Source of the DNA: Clostridium_AD sp050717515
GTDB lineage: Bacteria > Bacillota > Clostridia > Clostridiales > Clostridiaceae
Length of the DNA: 64,000 nt
Assembly (NCBI RefSeq): GCF_050717515.1
Contig: NZ_JBOITL010000036.1
Coordinates: 248,001-312,000 of the forward strand
Direction: 5' to 3'
Shown: positions 38,175-46,929 of the stretch, one piece after another
Layout of the letters: the number at the start of each line of letters is the position of its first letter
How positions within the stretch are numbered: position 1 is the first letter of the stretch
Translations under genes and position numbers: made by a program
The notes under the pieces: model-generated
Seen by the model: the letters and a program-made list of their open reading frames with translations, nothing else
Databases searched by the model: none
What the model was told of the DNA's origin: nothing

Positions 38175-38330
38175 TTATTTAATTCTTTTGAAAATCGGAT
38201 GATCTTCTTTCAGCTGTAACAAATCCCATAAGTTCCCGTATAAATCCTTAAATACCGCAACCATTCCAAACTCTATAGCTGCATCATAATCTTTTACAAC
38301 TAGAGCTATATGAATAATTGATTGAACCAT
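38175..38330 (-). pseudogene. VOC/glyoxalase-family gene with large internal deletion
   Basis: 51 codons from ATG (GGAGT 8 nt upstream) to TAA. The start IIHIALVVKDYDAAIEF is a typical VOC beta-strand/helix opening and the end VAVFKDLYGNLWDLLQ is the typical VOC C-terminal strand with metal-site region. About 70-80 middle residues are missing, and the join falls at EF-GM in frame. The product is too short to fold as a VOC domain. Confidence 0.7.
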
Positions 38331-38606
38331 TTTTTCAACTCCTCGTAGTTTTGGACATTATTATTTAATCAATATTTTCATGTATCATTCTTTAATTACA
38401 AAGGCAATTTGATTCACAAACCTCTTTTATGTCTTTATATTTTACGATTCCGAACCATTATATAACATAATAGTAAAGATTGGAATACTCCAAACTTTAC
38501 TGTACCATAGTTTCCTAGTTGATTTTCAAGCCTCTACAAAGGTTGGCATTACTTAATTTACGCTAGTTGTGGCTATTGCAAACTAACTGCTTTTTTATCC
38601 AGAAGA
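38331..38606. other. Non-coding stretch, no feature recognised
   Basis: Interrupted in all frames, without ribosome sites or clear hairpins. It lies inside the scarred region between tRNA-Gln and spoIIP. Confidence 0.4.
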
Positions 38607-39092
38607 TTATATTTTTTTCAACATAGATATATTCTCAGCTTCTTCATCTCTTATTTCGTATTCTAAACTTTTATATAATGAAAAAGCAGGTTTATTATAT
38701 TTAAAAACGTTAAGTAATATTTTATTAAGTCCCTTTTCTTTCGCTTCCTTTTCAATCAAAAGTAAGGTCTGTTTTCCATAGCCTTGGTTACGGAACTTCT
38801 CAAGTATTAAGAAATCACAAATAAATGCTATATCTTCCTTATACTTTTGATACCAGATAAAGCCTACATCTTCATTGTCGCTATTTACAACTACATAAAT
38901 GAAATTATCCTTTGTGTACTTTCCTTGTGGAATCAATCCATTAAAACTTTTTTTGGCACTCTCAAACGCATTTTCTTCGCTGCATAGACCTGATTTTATT
39001 AAATCTTGTGAGTAATCTAGAATATTCCATTCAGTGAACTTATCAAATTCATCATCACTCATTTCTCTGAATCTTACATTGAAATCTTCCAT
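38607..39092 (-). CDS. GNAT-family N-acetyltransferase
   Basis: 161 aa. Acetyl-CoA binding region ILEKFRNQGYGKQTLLLIEK matches motif A of GNAT enzymes; motif B follows (KILLNVFKYNKPAFSLYKSLEYE). The N-terminal half resembles YkkB-type acetyltransferases. The substrate is unknown. ATG follows AAGGAGG. An intact gene inside a stretch otherwise full of relics. Confidence 0.88.
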   Translation of the reverse strand: MEDFNVRFREMSDDEFDKFTEWNILDYSQDLIKSGLCSEENAFESAKKSFNGLIPQGKYTKDNFIYVVVNSDNEDVGFIWYQKYKEDIAFICDFLILEKFRNQGYGKQTLLLIEKEAKEKGLNKILLNVFKYNKPAFSLYKSLEYEIRDEEAENISMLKKI

Positions 39093-39363
39093 TTTGTTCC
39101 TCCTTAATATTTACTCCTAAATTATAGTCTATTATAACACAATTTACATAATATCCAATAAAATATGCTTAAGTATAATAAGTTTAGTCTTAATTAATAA
39201 GAAATAATTAGCTATTGGAATCTATCCCATAGTAATTTTTACAGTTGTTTCTGACGAACTTAAATGGCATTCCTTGCTGAAATAAAAAAAAGGTGAGTTT
39301 CCTCACTTTATGAATTATCTAATTAATAGGCCCGTTACTTTACCTTCTTCTTTTTAGTATTGA

Positions 39364-39548
39364 CTATGCTAATTTATGATTTTTTATCATACCTTTAATG
39401 TTTAAATCTTCAACTACTATAACTTGATTATCATTAACGAGTTTACGACTTAGTTTATGCATAAAATCATTTCTTTGATTAGCAACTTGTGAATGAATTG
39501 AATTTAATCTTTCTTTAGCTTTTAAATAGTTTTTTTGAACCTTCTATC
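39364..39548 (-). pseudogene. IS200/IS605-type TnpB fragment
   Basis: About 60 codons of minus-strand TnpB: LNSIHSQVANQRNDFMHKLS and NQVIVVEDLNIKGMIKNHKL, corresponding to the helix before and the catalytic Glu strand of the RuvC-like nuclease. It is open for about 60 codons without a start, and a TAG replaces the usual Lys after KLA. The rest of the gene is missing. Confidence 0.85.
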
Positions 39549-39576
39549 TTTTTAGGTAGCTGCTTTTGTAGTTTAA

Positions 39577-39883
39577 TTAGCTGGCGGTAACGTTGCTATT
39601 GAAGTGGCACGAACAGCCGTTCTTGCAGGCTTATCAGATGTTTCTATTTTCCGTCTTGAATCCCGTGATATCATGCCTGCAAGGCTGATTCATTTACGTA
39701 TCAAACTGCACAACCTGACATCTTTGTGGGCGGTGATGTCTACACCGGTCCTAAATTTGCCATTGATGCTATCGCCACAGGTAAAGAAGGAAACTAAGCG
39801 CTGCCTCAGCTGTGGTGTTACCATTGTTGACAAAATTGCTTTTAAGAAAGTTACTAACCTTTTCTCCAAGGAAGACAAGTAAG
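39577..39883 (+). pseudogene. Mosaic remnant of a GltD-like FAD/NAD(P) oxidoreductase, foreign composition
   Basis: Three pieces in changing frames. Frame 1 gives AGGNVAIEVARTAVLAGLSD (NAD(P)-binding Rossmann piece). A shifted frame gives YQTAQPDIFVGGDVYTGPKF and AIDAIATGKEG (FAD-domain C-terminus). Frame 1 then gives KRCLSCGVTIVD plus a lysine-rich tail. Interior segments are deleted. The DNA is visibly richer in G and C than its surroundings. It abuts the TnpB fragment on one side. Confidence 0.75.
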
Positions 39884-39891
39884 GAGCGCTT

Positions 39892-39978
39892 ATGCATAAA
39901 CTATACCCGCAGTTAGATTTGTACCGTAGAATAACCCCATACAATGATAGTAAGAGGTTATTCTTATTTATATATTAA
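39892..39978 (+). pseudogene. Start of a gene cut off at a junction
   Basis: AAGGAGCGCTT then ATG and MHKLYPQLDLYRR continue the foreign-composition segment. Near 39930 the sequence changes to native AT-rich DNA (the spoIIP terminator), giving a chimeric 28-codon frame. Probably the first codons of the gene that followed the oxidoreductase in the donor. Confidence 0.45.
39930..39964 (-). terminator. Terminator of spoIIP
   Basis: GAATAACC and GGTTATTC arms enclose about 18 nt just beyond the stop at 39989. Confidence 0.6.
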
Positions 39979-39988
39979 AATAAATCCT

Positions 39989-41164
39989 TCACCTTTTTCC
40001 ATTTAATTGCTCTGCAATAATTCTTGATAAATACTTACCAGTATTTTTTACTTCCTCAATATTATTAGTATATGTGCCTACTTCAATTAGCACTGCATTA
40101 TTACTTCTATCCTGGCCATAAAAATCTATCCCCCTATGATAAGCGCAAATTGGATGGTCTCTTATAAAATTTGGATATAATTTATTTGATATGCCAATCA
40201 TAGAATCTATTAATTTCTTCTGCTTAGCGTATCTAGGGTTTGCATCTGTTACTACAAACTGAAATTGTGCAACATTTTCCCCATTTATTTTAGTTGTTAC
40301 TAAATTCTTATTCTCTACACTATCTCTATGTATATCTATAATTAAATCAAAATCTTCATATTCCTTTAAATACTTATTTAAAGTAACTCTAGATTTTTTG
40401 TAGGCATTATTATAATCTCCTTTATCATGCACAGTCTTATCATGTATAATTGCAATCCCATATTTTTTTTCGAGTTCTTCAGATATTATATCTCCTACAG
40501 CACATACACTTCTTGTTGGATCCAAACTATTGGTAGTTTTAAATGTTTCCTTGTCTGAGGTGCGGTATGCTTCACAGGTATGAGTATGATATATAAGCAC
40601 TCGTGGTTTGGCTTTATTTAGAGTTTGTTTCAACTTAGGATTATAGAGGTCTGCAATCACATTAGGCGCTTCAACTTTATCTTCAGATTTGCTTACCTGC
40701 TTATCATCTAAATTAAAGGGTTTAAGAATAAATGCTTTTATTTTGTCTACACCATTGCTCTCATCAGCTACACTTATATCAGTACTACCTTCATTGTTAT
40801 CCAAATATGCAATTTCTTTTGTTATTATTGATATAGGATTCGAAATGTCTATTCCTAAAAATGATAAAACTGTTATTTTCATGATATTTTCATCCTTGGT
40901 TGATTGATTTTCTTTGTTTGAGCACCTAATTACGGATAATACATTCTTAATAACATTAACATAAAAATGATTTTTATATTTTCCTTCATTGTTTGCCTTA
41001 ACACTTTTAGGTAAAATCATGCCTAATAAAAAAATAATGAGTAATGTGAAGATACTTAAACCCATTCTCGCTTTACTATCTTTTTTAACAGCGTGTTTTG
41101 AAAAAGTCATTTTTATATTTGGTATATTATCCTTATCTTTAAGCTTTATGCCTTTATAACTCAT
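39989..41164 (-). CDS. spoIIP: Stage II sporulation protein P
   Basis: 391 aa. One N-terminal membrane helix (IFTLLIIFLLGMILPKSVKA), a long linker, then the SpoIIP amidase/endopeptidase domain: RVLIYHTHTCEAYRTSD, DLIIDIHRDSVENK and NAVLIEVGTYTNNIEE, carrying the conserved His/Glu zinc-site residues. Acts with SpoIID and SpoIIM to thin septal peptidoglycan during engulfment in the mother cell. GGGGGGAG before ATG. Good evidence that the host sporulates. Confidence 0.95.
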   Translation of the reverse strand: MSYKGIKLKDKDNIPNIKMTFSKHAVKKDSKARMGLSIFTLLIIFLLGMILPKSVKANNEGKYKNHFYVNVIKNVLSVIRCSNKENQSTKDENIMKITVLSFLGIDISNPISIITKEIAYLDNNEGSTDISVADESNGVDKIKAFILKPFNLDDKQVSKSEDKVEAPNVIADLYNPKLKQTLNKAKPRVLIYHTHTCEAYRTSDKETFKTTNSLDPTRSVCAVGDIISEELEKKYGIAIIHDKTVHDKGDYNNAYKKSRVTLNKYLKEYEDFDLIIDIHRDSVENKNLVTTKINGENVAQFQFVVTDANPRYAKQKKLIDSMIGISNKLYPNFIRDHPICAYHRGIDFYGQDRSNNAVLIEVGTYTNNIEEVKNTGKYLSRIIAEQLNGKR

Positions 41165-41455
41165 CTTTCTCCCCCCGTTTATAAAATATATATGAGGAAA
41201 GATACGAAGTTATTACTAGTAATAGATAACAATATTATTATTGAAATGATATGCACAAGTAAATAATAGATAGGACCAATTTTCAGGTAAATCAATTACT
41301 TATACTTGAAATTAATGTTATAATCAGTATATAAATATACTATAATATAGCTCTAAGTTGTAAAATATTTCAAAATTAAGAGTAAGAACATGAAGAAAAA
41401 TAATAGTTTGAGCTAGCTTGTGATGGAATTGGCGTGTGATTAAGGGGGAGTTATT

Positions 41456-42274
41456 GTGATTAGAAAAATTAATACAATGTATTTTAGTGCTACAGATACA
41501 ACTAAAAAAGTGGTATGTAGTATAGGAAAGAAGATTCTCCAAAATATTAATAAAGAAATATCTATAAATAATATTGATTTTACATTACCTGAAGCTCGAA
41601 AAAAAATAGTATCATTTACGAAGCAGGATGTCCTTATTATAGGAATCCCTGTCTATGCAGGAAGAGTTCCTAATATATTATTAAAATATTTAAACTCTAT
41701 TACCGGTAATGGTGCATTAGCAATTCCCGTAGTTGTATATGGAAACAGAAATTATGATGATGCATTAATAGAACTGAAAGATATACTTGAACTAAATGGT
41801 TTTAAAGTTATTGGCGGGGGTGCATTTATAGGAGAACATGCATTTTCTAAAACTCTTGCTAAAAACAGACCTGATGAAGAAGATATGGATATTGCATGCG
41901 ACTTTGCAAATCAATTATATACAAAAATAATAACTCAAGATAAATTTCAAACTGTAGGTATAAATGGAAACAAGCATTATAGAAAACACTATGTTCCTAC
42001 AAACAAAGATGGTATTGCTGTTGATATTAGAAAGGTTACTCCAAAAACAAATAGCAATTGTAATGATTGTAAACTTTGTGTAACTATATGTCCTATGGGT
42101 TCCATTGATTTTCAAGATGTATCTAAATTAAATGGAATTTGTATTAAATGTGGAGCTTGTATTAAAAAATGCCCAATGAATGCAAAGTATTATGATGATG
42201 AAGATTATTTGAGACATAAGCATGAATTAGAAGTTAATTTTACTTATCGAAAAGAACCAGAATTATTTCTATAG
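41456..42274 (+). CDS. EFR1-family flavodoxin-like ferredoxin protein
   Basis: 272 aa. N-terminal flavodoxin-like domain (MYFSATDTTKKVVCSIGKK, IIGIPVYAGRVPNILLKYL, PVVVYGNRNYDDAL) and a C-terminal double 4Fe-4S ferredoxin domain (CNDCKLCVTICPMGS and CIKCGACIKKCPMNA). Probably a cytosolic electron carrier. GTG start at 41456 with AAGGGGGAG upstream. It converges with the class V aminotransferase gene; no strong terminator lies between them. Confidence 0.92.
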   Translation: MIRKINTMYFSATDTTKKVVCSIGKKILQNINKEISINNIDFTLPEARKKIVSFTKQDVLIIGIPVYAGRVPNILLKYLNSITGNGALAIPVVVYGNRNYDDALIELKDILELNGFKVIGGGAFIGEHAFSKTLAKNRPDEEDMDIACDFANQLYTKIITQDKFQTVGINGNKHYRKHYVPTNKDGIAVDIRKVTPKTNSNCNDCKLCVTICPMGSIDFQDVSKLNGICIKCGACIKKCPMNAKYYDDEDYLRHKHELEVNFTYRKEPELFL

Positions 42275-42342
42275 AAAAGTATGCATGAACTACCACTACC
42301 CTAAATGGATAGTTGAGCTCATGTCCAAGTTTATAAATATCA

Positions 42343-43503
42343 TTAAAAAATTTTCATACACTTATTGATTGAATTTATAGTATAAAGTACATCTTCCTTA
42401 CTATTGCTGTGACTAAAACTAAATCTTACTGTTCCACTGGGGAATGTTCCCAAAGTCTTATGAGCAGAAGGTGCACAGTGAAGACCACATCTTGTCATAA
42501 TACCGTAATCTTTACTTAAATGATGAGACATAATTCCATTATCTAAATCGCTGTGAGTTAAATCCAATGAAACTACAGCAGTCCTTTCTTTAATTGTAGG
42601 TATACCTATTAATTTAACTTTAGGTATGTTTTTTAATTCTTTTATAAATAACTCTGTAAGGTACAGTTCTTTTTCTCTTATAGTATCTATGCCTGTATCT
42701 AGTAAATATTTTAGTGAAGCATTTAATCCAAAAATTCCTGGTATATTAGGTGTGCCTGCTTCAAACTTATCAGGCATATATATAGGCTGAATTTCTTCTT
42801 CTGAAAGACTTCCTGTACCCCCTTCTATTAAAGGTTCAATTAAAGTTGCTAATTTATCAGTTGTTATAAATCCACCTACTCCTTGAGGTCCAAGTAATCC
42901 TTTATGACCAGTAAAAGCAATTATATCTGCACACAATAAATTAAAGTTAAGATCCATAAATCCAGCTCCTTGAGCACTGTCTATTATGAAATACAGATTA
43001 TGTTTTTTACATATTTGTCCTACTTTATATAATGGAAGCACCGTACCACATACATTAGAAGCTGCAGTCATAATAATTGCTTTAGTGGTAGGTTTTATAC
43101 TCTCAGCAATATCTAAAACATCAAGTTCTCCTAAATTATTGCATTGAACTCTTGAGAATTCTACACCATTTTTTAAAATAGAATTTAAAGGTCTCATAAC
43201 TGCATTATGTTCCATGGAAGAAACAATAACATGATCCCCTGTTTTAAATAATCCTTTTATTATTGTATTAAGGCTCTCTGTAATATTTTTGTTAAAAATA
43301 ACATTTTCTGGTTTATCAAAGCTAAATAACTTACAAATAAGCTCACGTGTTTCAAAAACGATTTTCTCTGCAGAATAAGAACTGCTATATGCCCCCCTAT
43401 TTACATTGCATCCTATATTTGTTATGTAATCACATATGCTTTCAGCCACACCAGGTGCTTTCGGAAAAGCAGTGGCAGCATTATCCAGATAAATTTGTTT
43501 CAT
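42343..43503 (-). CDS. Class V aminotransferase, cysteine desulfurase-type (selenium-cassette subfamily)
   Basis: 386 aa. IYLDNAATAFPKAPGV start, PLP-binding IIDSAQGAGF and Lys in IAFTGHKGLLGPQGVGG, and an active-site Cys/His region in MTRCGLHCAPSAHKTLGT. It fits the cysteine desulfurase family often found next to DUF3343/YedE genes (TIGR01977 type), so it may release sulfur or selenium from (seleno)cysteine. It is divergent from yedE with a 203-bp gap. ATG has GGGAAGG upstream. Confidence 0.88.
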   Translation of the reverse strand: MKQIYLDNAATAFPKAPGVAESICDYITNIGCNVNRGAYSSSYSAEKIVFETRELICKLFSFDKPENVIFNKNITESLNTIIKGLFKTGDHVIVSSMEHNAVMRPLNSILKNGVEFSRVQCNNLGELDVLDIAESIKPTTKAIIMTAASNVCGTVLPLYKVGQICKKHNLYFIIDSAQGAGFMDLNFNLLCADIIAFTGHKGLLGPQGVGGFITTDKLATLIEPLIEGGTGSLSEEEIQPIYMPDKFEAGTPNIPGIFGLNASLKYLLDTGIDTIREKELYLTELFIKELKNIPKVKLIGIPTIKERTAVVSLDLTHSDLDNGIMSHHLSKDYGIMTRCGLHCAPSAHKTLGTFPSGTVRFSFSHSNSKEDVLYTINSINKCMKIF

Positions 43504-43624
43504 AAAGTATCCACCTTCCCAACTTTATATATTAAAATGTATTAGTTTTATATTGTTTCATTATATCAAATTTTATTGCAAACATATGCCTTATAGAAAA
43601 AATCTATAGATACTAAGATATATA

Positions 43625-43663
43625 TAGCAAATGCCAATTTAACATTAGCAGTGTAATTTGCTA
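43625..43663 (+). promoter_or_regulatory. Inverted repeat upstream of the selenium cassette
   Basis: TAGCAAAT (43625-43632) and ATTTGCTA (43656-43663) form an inverted repeat followed by TATAAT-like sequence (43665-43670). The left half extends to TAGCAAATGCCA, one mismatch from the TGGCAAATGCCA element at 54.5 kb. A regulatory role is inferred. Confidence 0.35.
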
Positions 43664-43706
43664 TTATAATAGTTGATGTGAAAAATTTATCTAAGGGGGA
43701 AATTAA

Positions 43707-44795
43707 ATGAAAGAAAAACGCGGTATTATTTTTACAGGAGCGATAGTGGGAATTTTGTCAGTATTGCTTGTTTATTTTGGAAATCCCATGAATATGGGAT
43801 TATGTATTGCTTGTTTTATAAGAGACACAGCAGGTGGGCTGGGACTGCACAGAGCAGGAGTAGTTCAGTATATTAGACCTGAGATAATAGGAATAGTTTT
43901 TGGTGCTTTCATAATGGCATTAATTAGTAAAGAATTTAATACAAGGGGAGGTTCTTCACCTTTTATTAGATTCATACTTGGATTTATAGTTATGATAGGT
44001 GCGTTAATGTTCCTAGGCTGTCCTTTAAGAATGATTTTAAGATTAGGTGGCGGAGACTTAAATGCAGTAGTAGGACTAGCAGGCTTTGCTGCAGGAATTG
44101 GAGCTGGAATATTATTCTTAAATAAAGGCTTTAGTTTAAAAAGAAACTATAAATTGAATAAGGTTGAAGGTTATTTATTCCCAGCAATAAATGTGGCACT
44201 ACTCGCTTTAGTGATTGCTGCACCCGCTTTTATATTTTTTAGTAAGCAAGGTCCAGGAAAAGCTCATGCTGCCATATGGATTTCTTTATTAGTAGGGCTT
44301 GTTGTTGGTATACTTTCACAAAAAACAAGACTTTGTATGGTAGGTGGAATAAGAGACTTAATATTATTCAAAGATAGCTATTTGATCTCAGGATTTATTG
44401 CAATTTTTGTATTTGCTACAATTGGTAATTTGATTTTTGGATTTTATAATTTTGGCTTTGCAAATCAGCCTGTGGCTTATGTAGATGGTTTGTGGAATTT
44501 CCTTGGAATGGCACTCGTTGGATGGGCTTCTATACTCTTGGGAGGATGTCCATTAAGACAATTAATATTATCATCAGAGGGAAATATAGATTCCGTTATG
44601 GCTGTAATAGGAATGCTTGTAGGCGCAGCTTTTGTGCACAATTTCGGATTAGCATCAAGTGCAAAAGGCCCTACTTACAATGGTAAAGTTGCAGTATTAA
44701 TAGGATTTGCACTAGTTTTTCTAATATCTTATGTAAACATTGAAAAAAGTTTAAAAGTGAAAATGAAGGGAGATGTAAAGATTGGTACAAATTAA
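43707..44795 (+). CDS. yedE: YedE-family putative selenium transporter
   Basis: 362 aa with about ten membrane segments. Two YeeE/YedE-type repeats with signature cysteines (GNPMNMGLCIACFIRDTAGG; MFLGCPLRMILRLGGGD; TRLCMVGGIRDLILF; ILLGGCPLRQLIL). Related proteins carry thiosulfate or sulfur species; the YedE branch is tied to selenium metabolism by its constant neighbours, which are present here (TusA-like, DUF3343, class V aminotransferase). Overlaps the next gene by 14 nt. Confidence 0.9.
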   Translation: MKEKRGIIFTGAIVGILSVLLVYFGNPMNMGLCIACFIRDTAGGLGLHRAGVVQYIRPEIIGIVFGAFIMALISKEFNTRGGSSPFIRFILGFIVMIGALMFLGCPLRMILRLGGGDLNAVVGLAGFAAGIGAGILFLNKGFSLKRNYKLNKVEGYLFPAINVALLALVIAAPAFIFFSKQGPGKAHAAIWISLLVGLVVGILSQKTRLCMVGGIRDLILFKDSYLISGFIAIFVFATIGNLIFGFYNFGFANQPVAYVDGLWNFLGMALVGWASILLGGCPLRQLILSSEGNIDSVMAVIGMLVGAAFVHNFGLASSAKGPTYNGKVAVLIGFALVFLISYVNIEKSLKVKMKGDVKIGTN

Positions 44796-44988
44796 TGCAA
44801 TAGGAATGTCTTGTCCTCAACCAGTATTAATGGCTAAAAAAGCACTAGAACAAAATCCGCAAGGAATAGAAGTTTTAGTGGATAATAATACAGCTAAACA
44901 GAACGTATCAAGATTTGGAAAAAACAAGGGATATAAAATAGAAGTTAAAGAAAGTGGAGAGAATTTTCTAGTAACCATTAAAAAATAA
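44782..44988 (+). CDS. TusA-family sulfurtransferase-like protein
   Basis: 68 aa. INAIGMSCPQPVLMAKKAL carries the conserved Cys-Pro-x-Pro site that accepts persulfide (or perselenide). TTG start inside the end of yedE with AAGGGAG 9 nt upstream, so translation is coupled. Shorter than YedF, matching only its TusA half. It should shuttle sulfur or selenium between the desulfurase and acceptors. Confidence 0.9.
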   Translation: MVQINAIGMSCPQPVLMAKKALEQNPQGIEVLVDNNTAKQNVSRFGKNKGYKIEVKESGENFLVTIKK

Positions 44989-45001
44989 GGATGTGTTTAA
45001 T

Positions 45002-45238
45002 ATGGAATATACAGCAGTATTTTTTACACATTCAGGTGCAATAAAATATGATAAATATTTAAAAAGCATAAGTGTGTGTTCAGAGCTTATGCCTATTCCA
45101 AGAAAATTATCTTCTAATTGTGGTGTAGGAATAAAATTTAATTATATCCGGAATATTAATGAAATTATATCTGAAGACATTGAAAAGCTTTTTTCTTTAG
45201 AAAATAAAGAATATAAGCTTATATACACTTGTGAATAA
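45002..45238 (+). CDS. DUF3343 protein
   Basis: 78 aa. YTAVFFTHSGAIKYDKYLK and LMPIPRKLSSNCGVGIKF are the DUF3343 hallmarks, with one conserved Cys. Family function is unknown but it travels with selenium or sulfur mobilisation genes. ATG at 45002 (AAGGATG upstream) is preferred over a GTG three codons earlier. Last gene of the cassette. Confidence 0.88.
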   Translation: MEYTAVFFTHSGAIKYDKYLKSISVCSELMPIPRKLSSNCGVGIKFNYIRNINEIISEDIEKLFSLENKEYKLIYTCE

Positions 45239-45269
45239 ATAAGCACACTCGATTTTTCAGTTAACTTAT

Positions 45270-45305
45270 AAAGAAGGAAACCTTATAATACTGGTTTCCT
45301 TCTTT
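45270..45305 (+). terminator. Terminator of the selenium-type cassette
   Basis: AAAGAAGGAAACC (45270-45282) pairs with GGTTTCCTTCTTT (45293-45305), followed by T-rich DNA; it may also serve the convergent znuB-like gene. Confidence 0.88.
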
Positions 45306-45344
45306 ATTTGTATATAACTCATACTCAGCAAATTAGTTATGAAA

Positions 45345-46163
45345 CTAAATACTTTTCCTTCTAAATAACTTAGTACCCATAAAAAACATAATATAAGTAC
45401 CCACCGCTACAATTATTATAGATGCTCCAGAGGCAATATGAATCTTATAGGATATAAAAAGTCCTAATAGTGAAAATGACACACCAAATAAAATAGAAAG
45501 TCCCATAATTTTCTTTAAGTTATATGTAAATATTTTAGAAATAGCAGGTGGAACTGTTAAAAGTGCAATTATAAGTATTATACCCACTACCCTTATAAGC
45601 ACAACAACACTAAATGCTATAAGTAAGAATACTATATACTCCATTAATTTAACATTAATACCAACTACCTTAGAAAATTCTTCGTCAAACAGATAGGCTT
45701 TTATATTATTAAAAAATGCTATTACTATAAAAATAACAACAGAATCCAAACCAGCCATTATATAAAGATCTACTTTAGATACTGTAAGTATATCTCCAAA
45801 TAAATATGATGAAATATCTGGAGGATATCCAGGAGTAAGAGAAATAAATATAATGCCAAGTGCCATGCCTAATGACCAAAACATGCCTATAATAGTATCC
45901 GTATTTACTTTTGATCTTCTCTTTATCTCAACTATTCCAAAAGAAGATACTACAGAAAATATTAGAGCACCTATTATAGGTTCTATCTTCAAAAAATACC
46001 CCATACCAACTCCACCAAATGCGGCATGTGCAATACCACCACTCATCATTACAAGCTTTTTTTCAACTATTATTGTTCCAATAATGCCACATATTATACT
46101 TGCAAGTACTGCTCCAATAATGGCATGTTGCAAAAATGTATACTTTAAAATAGCATCTATCAT
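45345..46163 (-). CDS. Metal (Zn/Mn) ABC transporter permease, ZnuB-like
   Basis: 272 aa, eight or so hydrophobic helices. ABC-3 family stretches: MMSGGIAHAAFGGVGMGYFL (the cytoplasmic coupling region), FDEEFSKVVGINVKL and VVGIILIIALLTVPPAIS. Forms the membrane channel of the importer. Starts 1 nt after the ATPase stop, so it is coupled. Confidence 0.92.
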   Translation of the reverse strand: MIDAILKYTFLQHAIIGAVLASIICGIIGTIIVEKKLVMMSGGIAHAAFGGVGMGYFLKIEPIIGALIFSVVSSFGIVEIKRRSKVNTDTIIGMFWSLGMALGIIFISLTPGYPPDISSYLFGDILTVSKVDLYIMAGLDSVVIFIVIAFFNNIKAYLFDEEFSKVVGINVKLMEYIVFLLIAFSVVVLIRVVGIILIIALLTVPPAISKIFTYNLKKIMGLSILFGVSFSLLGLFISYKIHIASGASIIIVAVGTYIMFFMGTKLFRRKSI

Positions 46164-46928
46164 TTAATTTTCCTCCTGATGGTTTCTAAAGACTCTATGA
46201 GGTATATCACCATGGGATATAACATCTACCGGACATCCATAAACCCTATCCATTATATCTTTATTAAGCTCAGGTTCTCCATGATAAAATAGCTTTTGAT
46301 TTAAACAAGCTATTTTATCTATATAGGAAAAAACAAAACCAGTATCATGAGTTACTACTAATATAGTCATATTTTTATTAAGATCCTTAAGCAATGAGTA
46401 AATACTAGTTTTTGATTGTACATCAAGACTTGCAGTTGGTTCATCTAAAAGTAAAAGTTTAGGTTCCGTACAAAGCGCCCTTGCAATTAATACCCTTTGC
46501 ATCTGCCCACCAGAAAGCTGTCCTATCTGCCTATTCTTAAGTTCATATATTTCTAACATATTCATTATATTTTCAGCAAATTCCATATCTTCTTTAGAAT
46601 ACTTATGAAAAAAATTCATGCCATATTTTAACCTTCCCATAAGCACCACATCAATTACATCTATAGGAAAATTTTTTTCGAATTTTGTAAATTGAGGTAC
46701 GTATCCTATGGAATTTTTTTTATTCTGTGGATCTCTACCATACACTTTTATCTCTCCTAAGGTTGGTTTAATTAACCCTAAAATTGCTTTTAATAGCGTT
46801 GATTTACCTCCTCCATTTGGACCTAAAATTGCAATAAATTCTTTATCTTTAATAGTAATATTTATATCTTTTAGTGCATTTAAATTTTCATAATCTATAC
46901 TTAAATTCTTTATCTCAACTGCATTCAT
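46164..46928 (-). CDS. Metal (Zn/Mn) ABC transporter ATPase, ZnuC-like
   Basis: 254 aa. Walker A LGPNGGGKSTLLKAI, signature QLSGGQMQRVLIARAL, Walker B LLLLDEPTASLD and switch His VVTHD. Drives metal import. It directly follows the binding-protein gene with 1 nt between. Confidence 0.94.
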   Translation of the reverse strand: MNAVEIKNLSIDYENLNALKDINITIKDKEFIAILGPNGGGKSTLLKAILGLIKPTLGEIKVYGRDPQNKKNSIGYVPQFTKFEKNFPIDVIDVVLMGRLKYGMNFFHKYSKEDMEFAENIMNMLEIYELKNRQIGQLSGGQMQRVLIARALCTEPKLLLLDEPTASLDVQSKTSIYSLLKDLNKNMTILVVTHDTGFVFSYIDKIACLNQKLFYHGEPELNKDIMDRVYGCPVDVISHGDIPHRVFRNHQEEN

Positions 46929-46929
46929 T

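Noticed and set aside
39690..39944. 84-codon minus-strand open frame over the oxidoreductase relic
   Set aside because: It is the antisense shadow of clear GltD-like pieces on the plus strand and has no ribosome site.
42275..42342. Terminator between the EFR1 and class V aminotransferase genes
   Set aside because: Only a weak, mismatched stem (CATGA...CATG) is present, so it was not listed.
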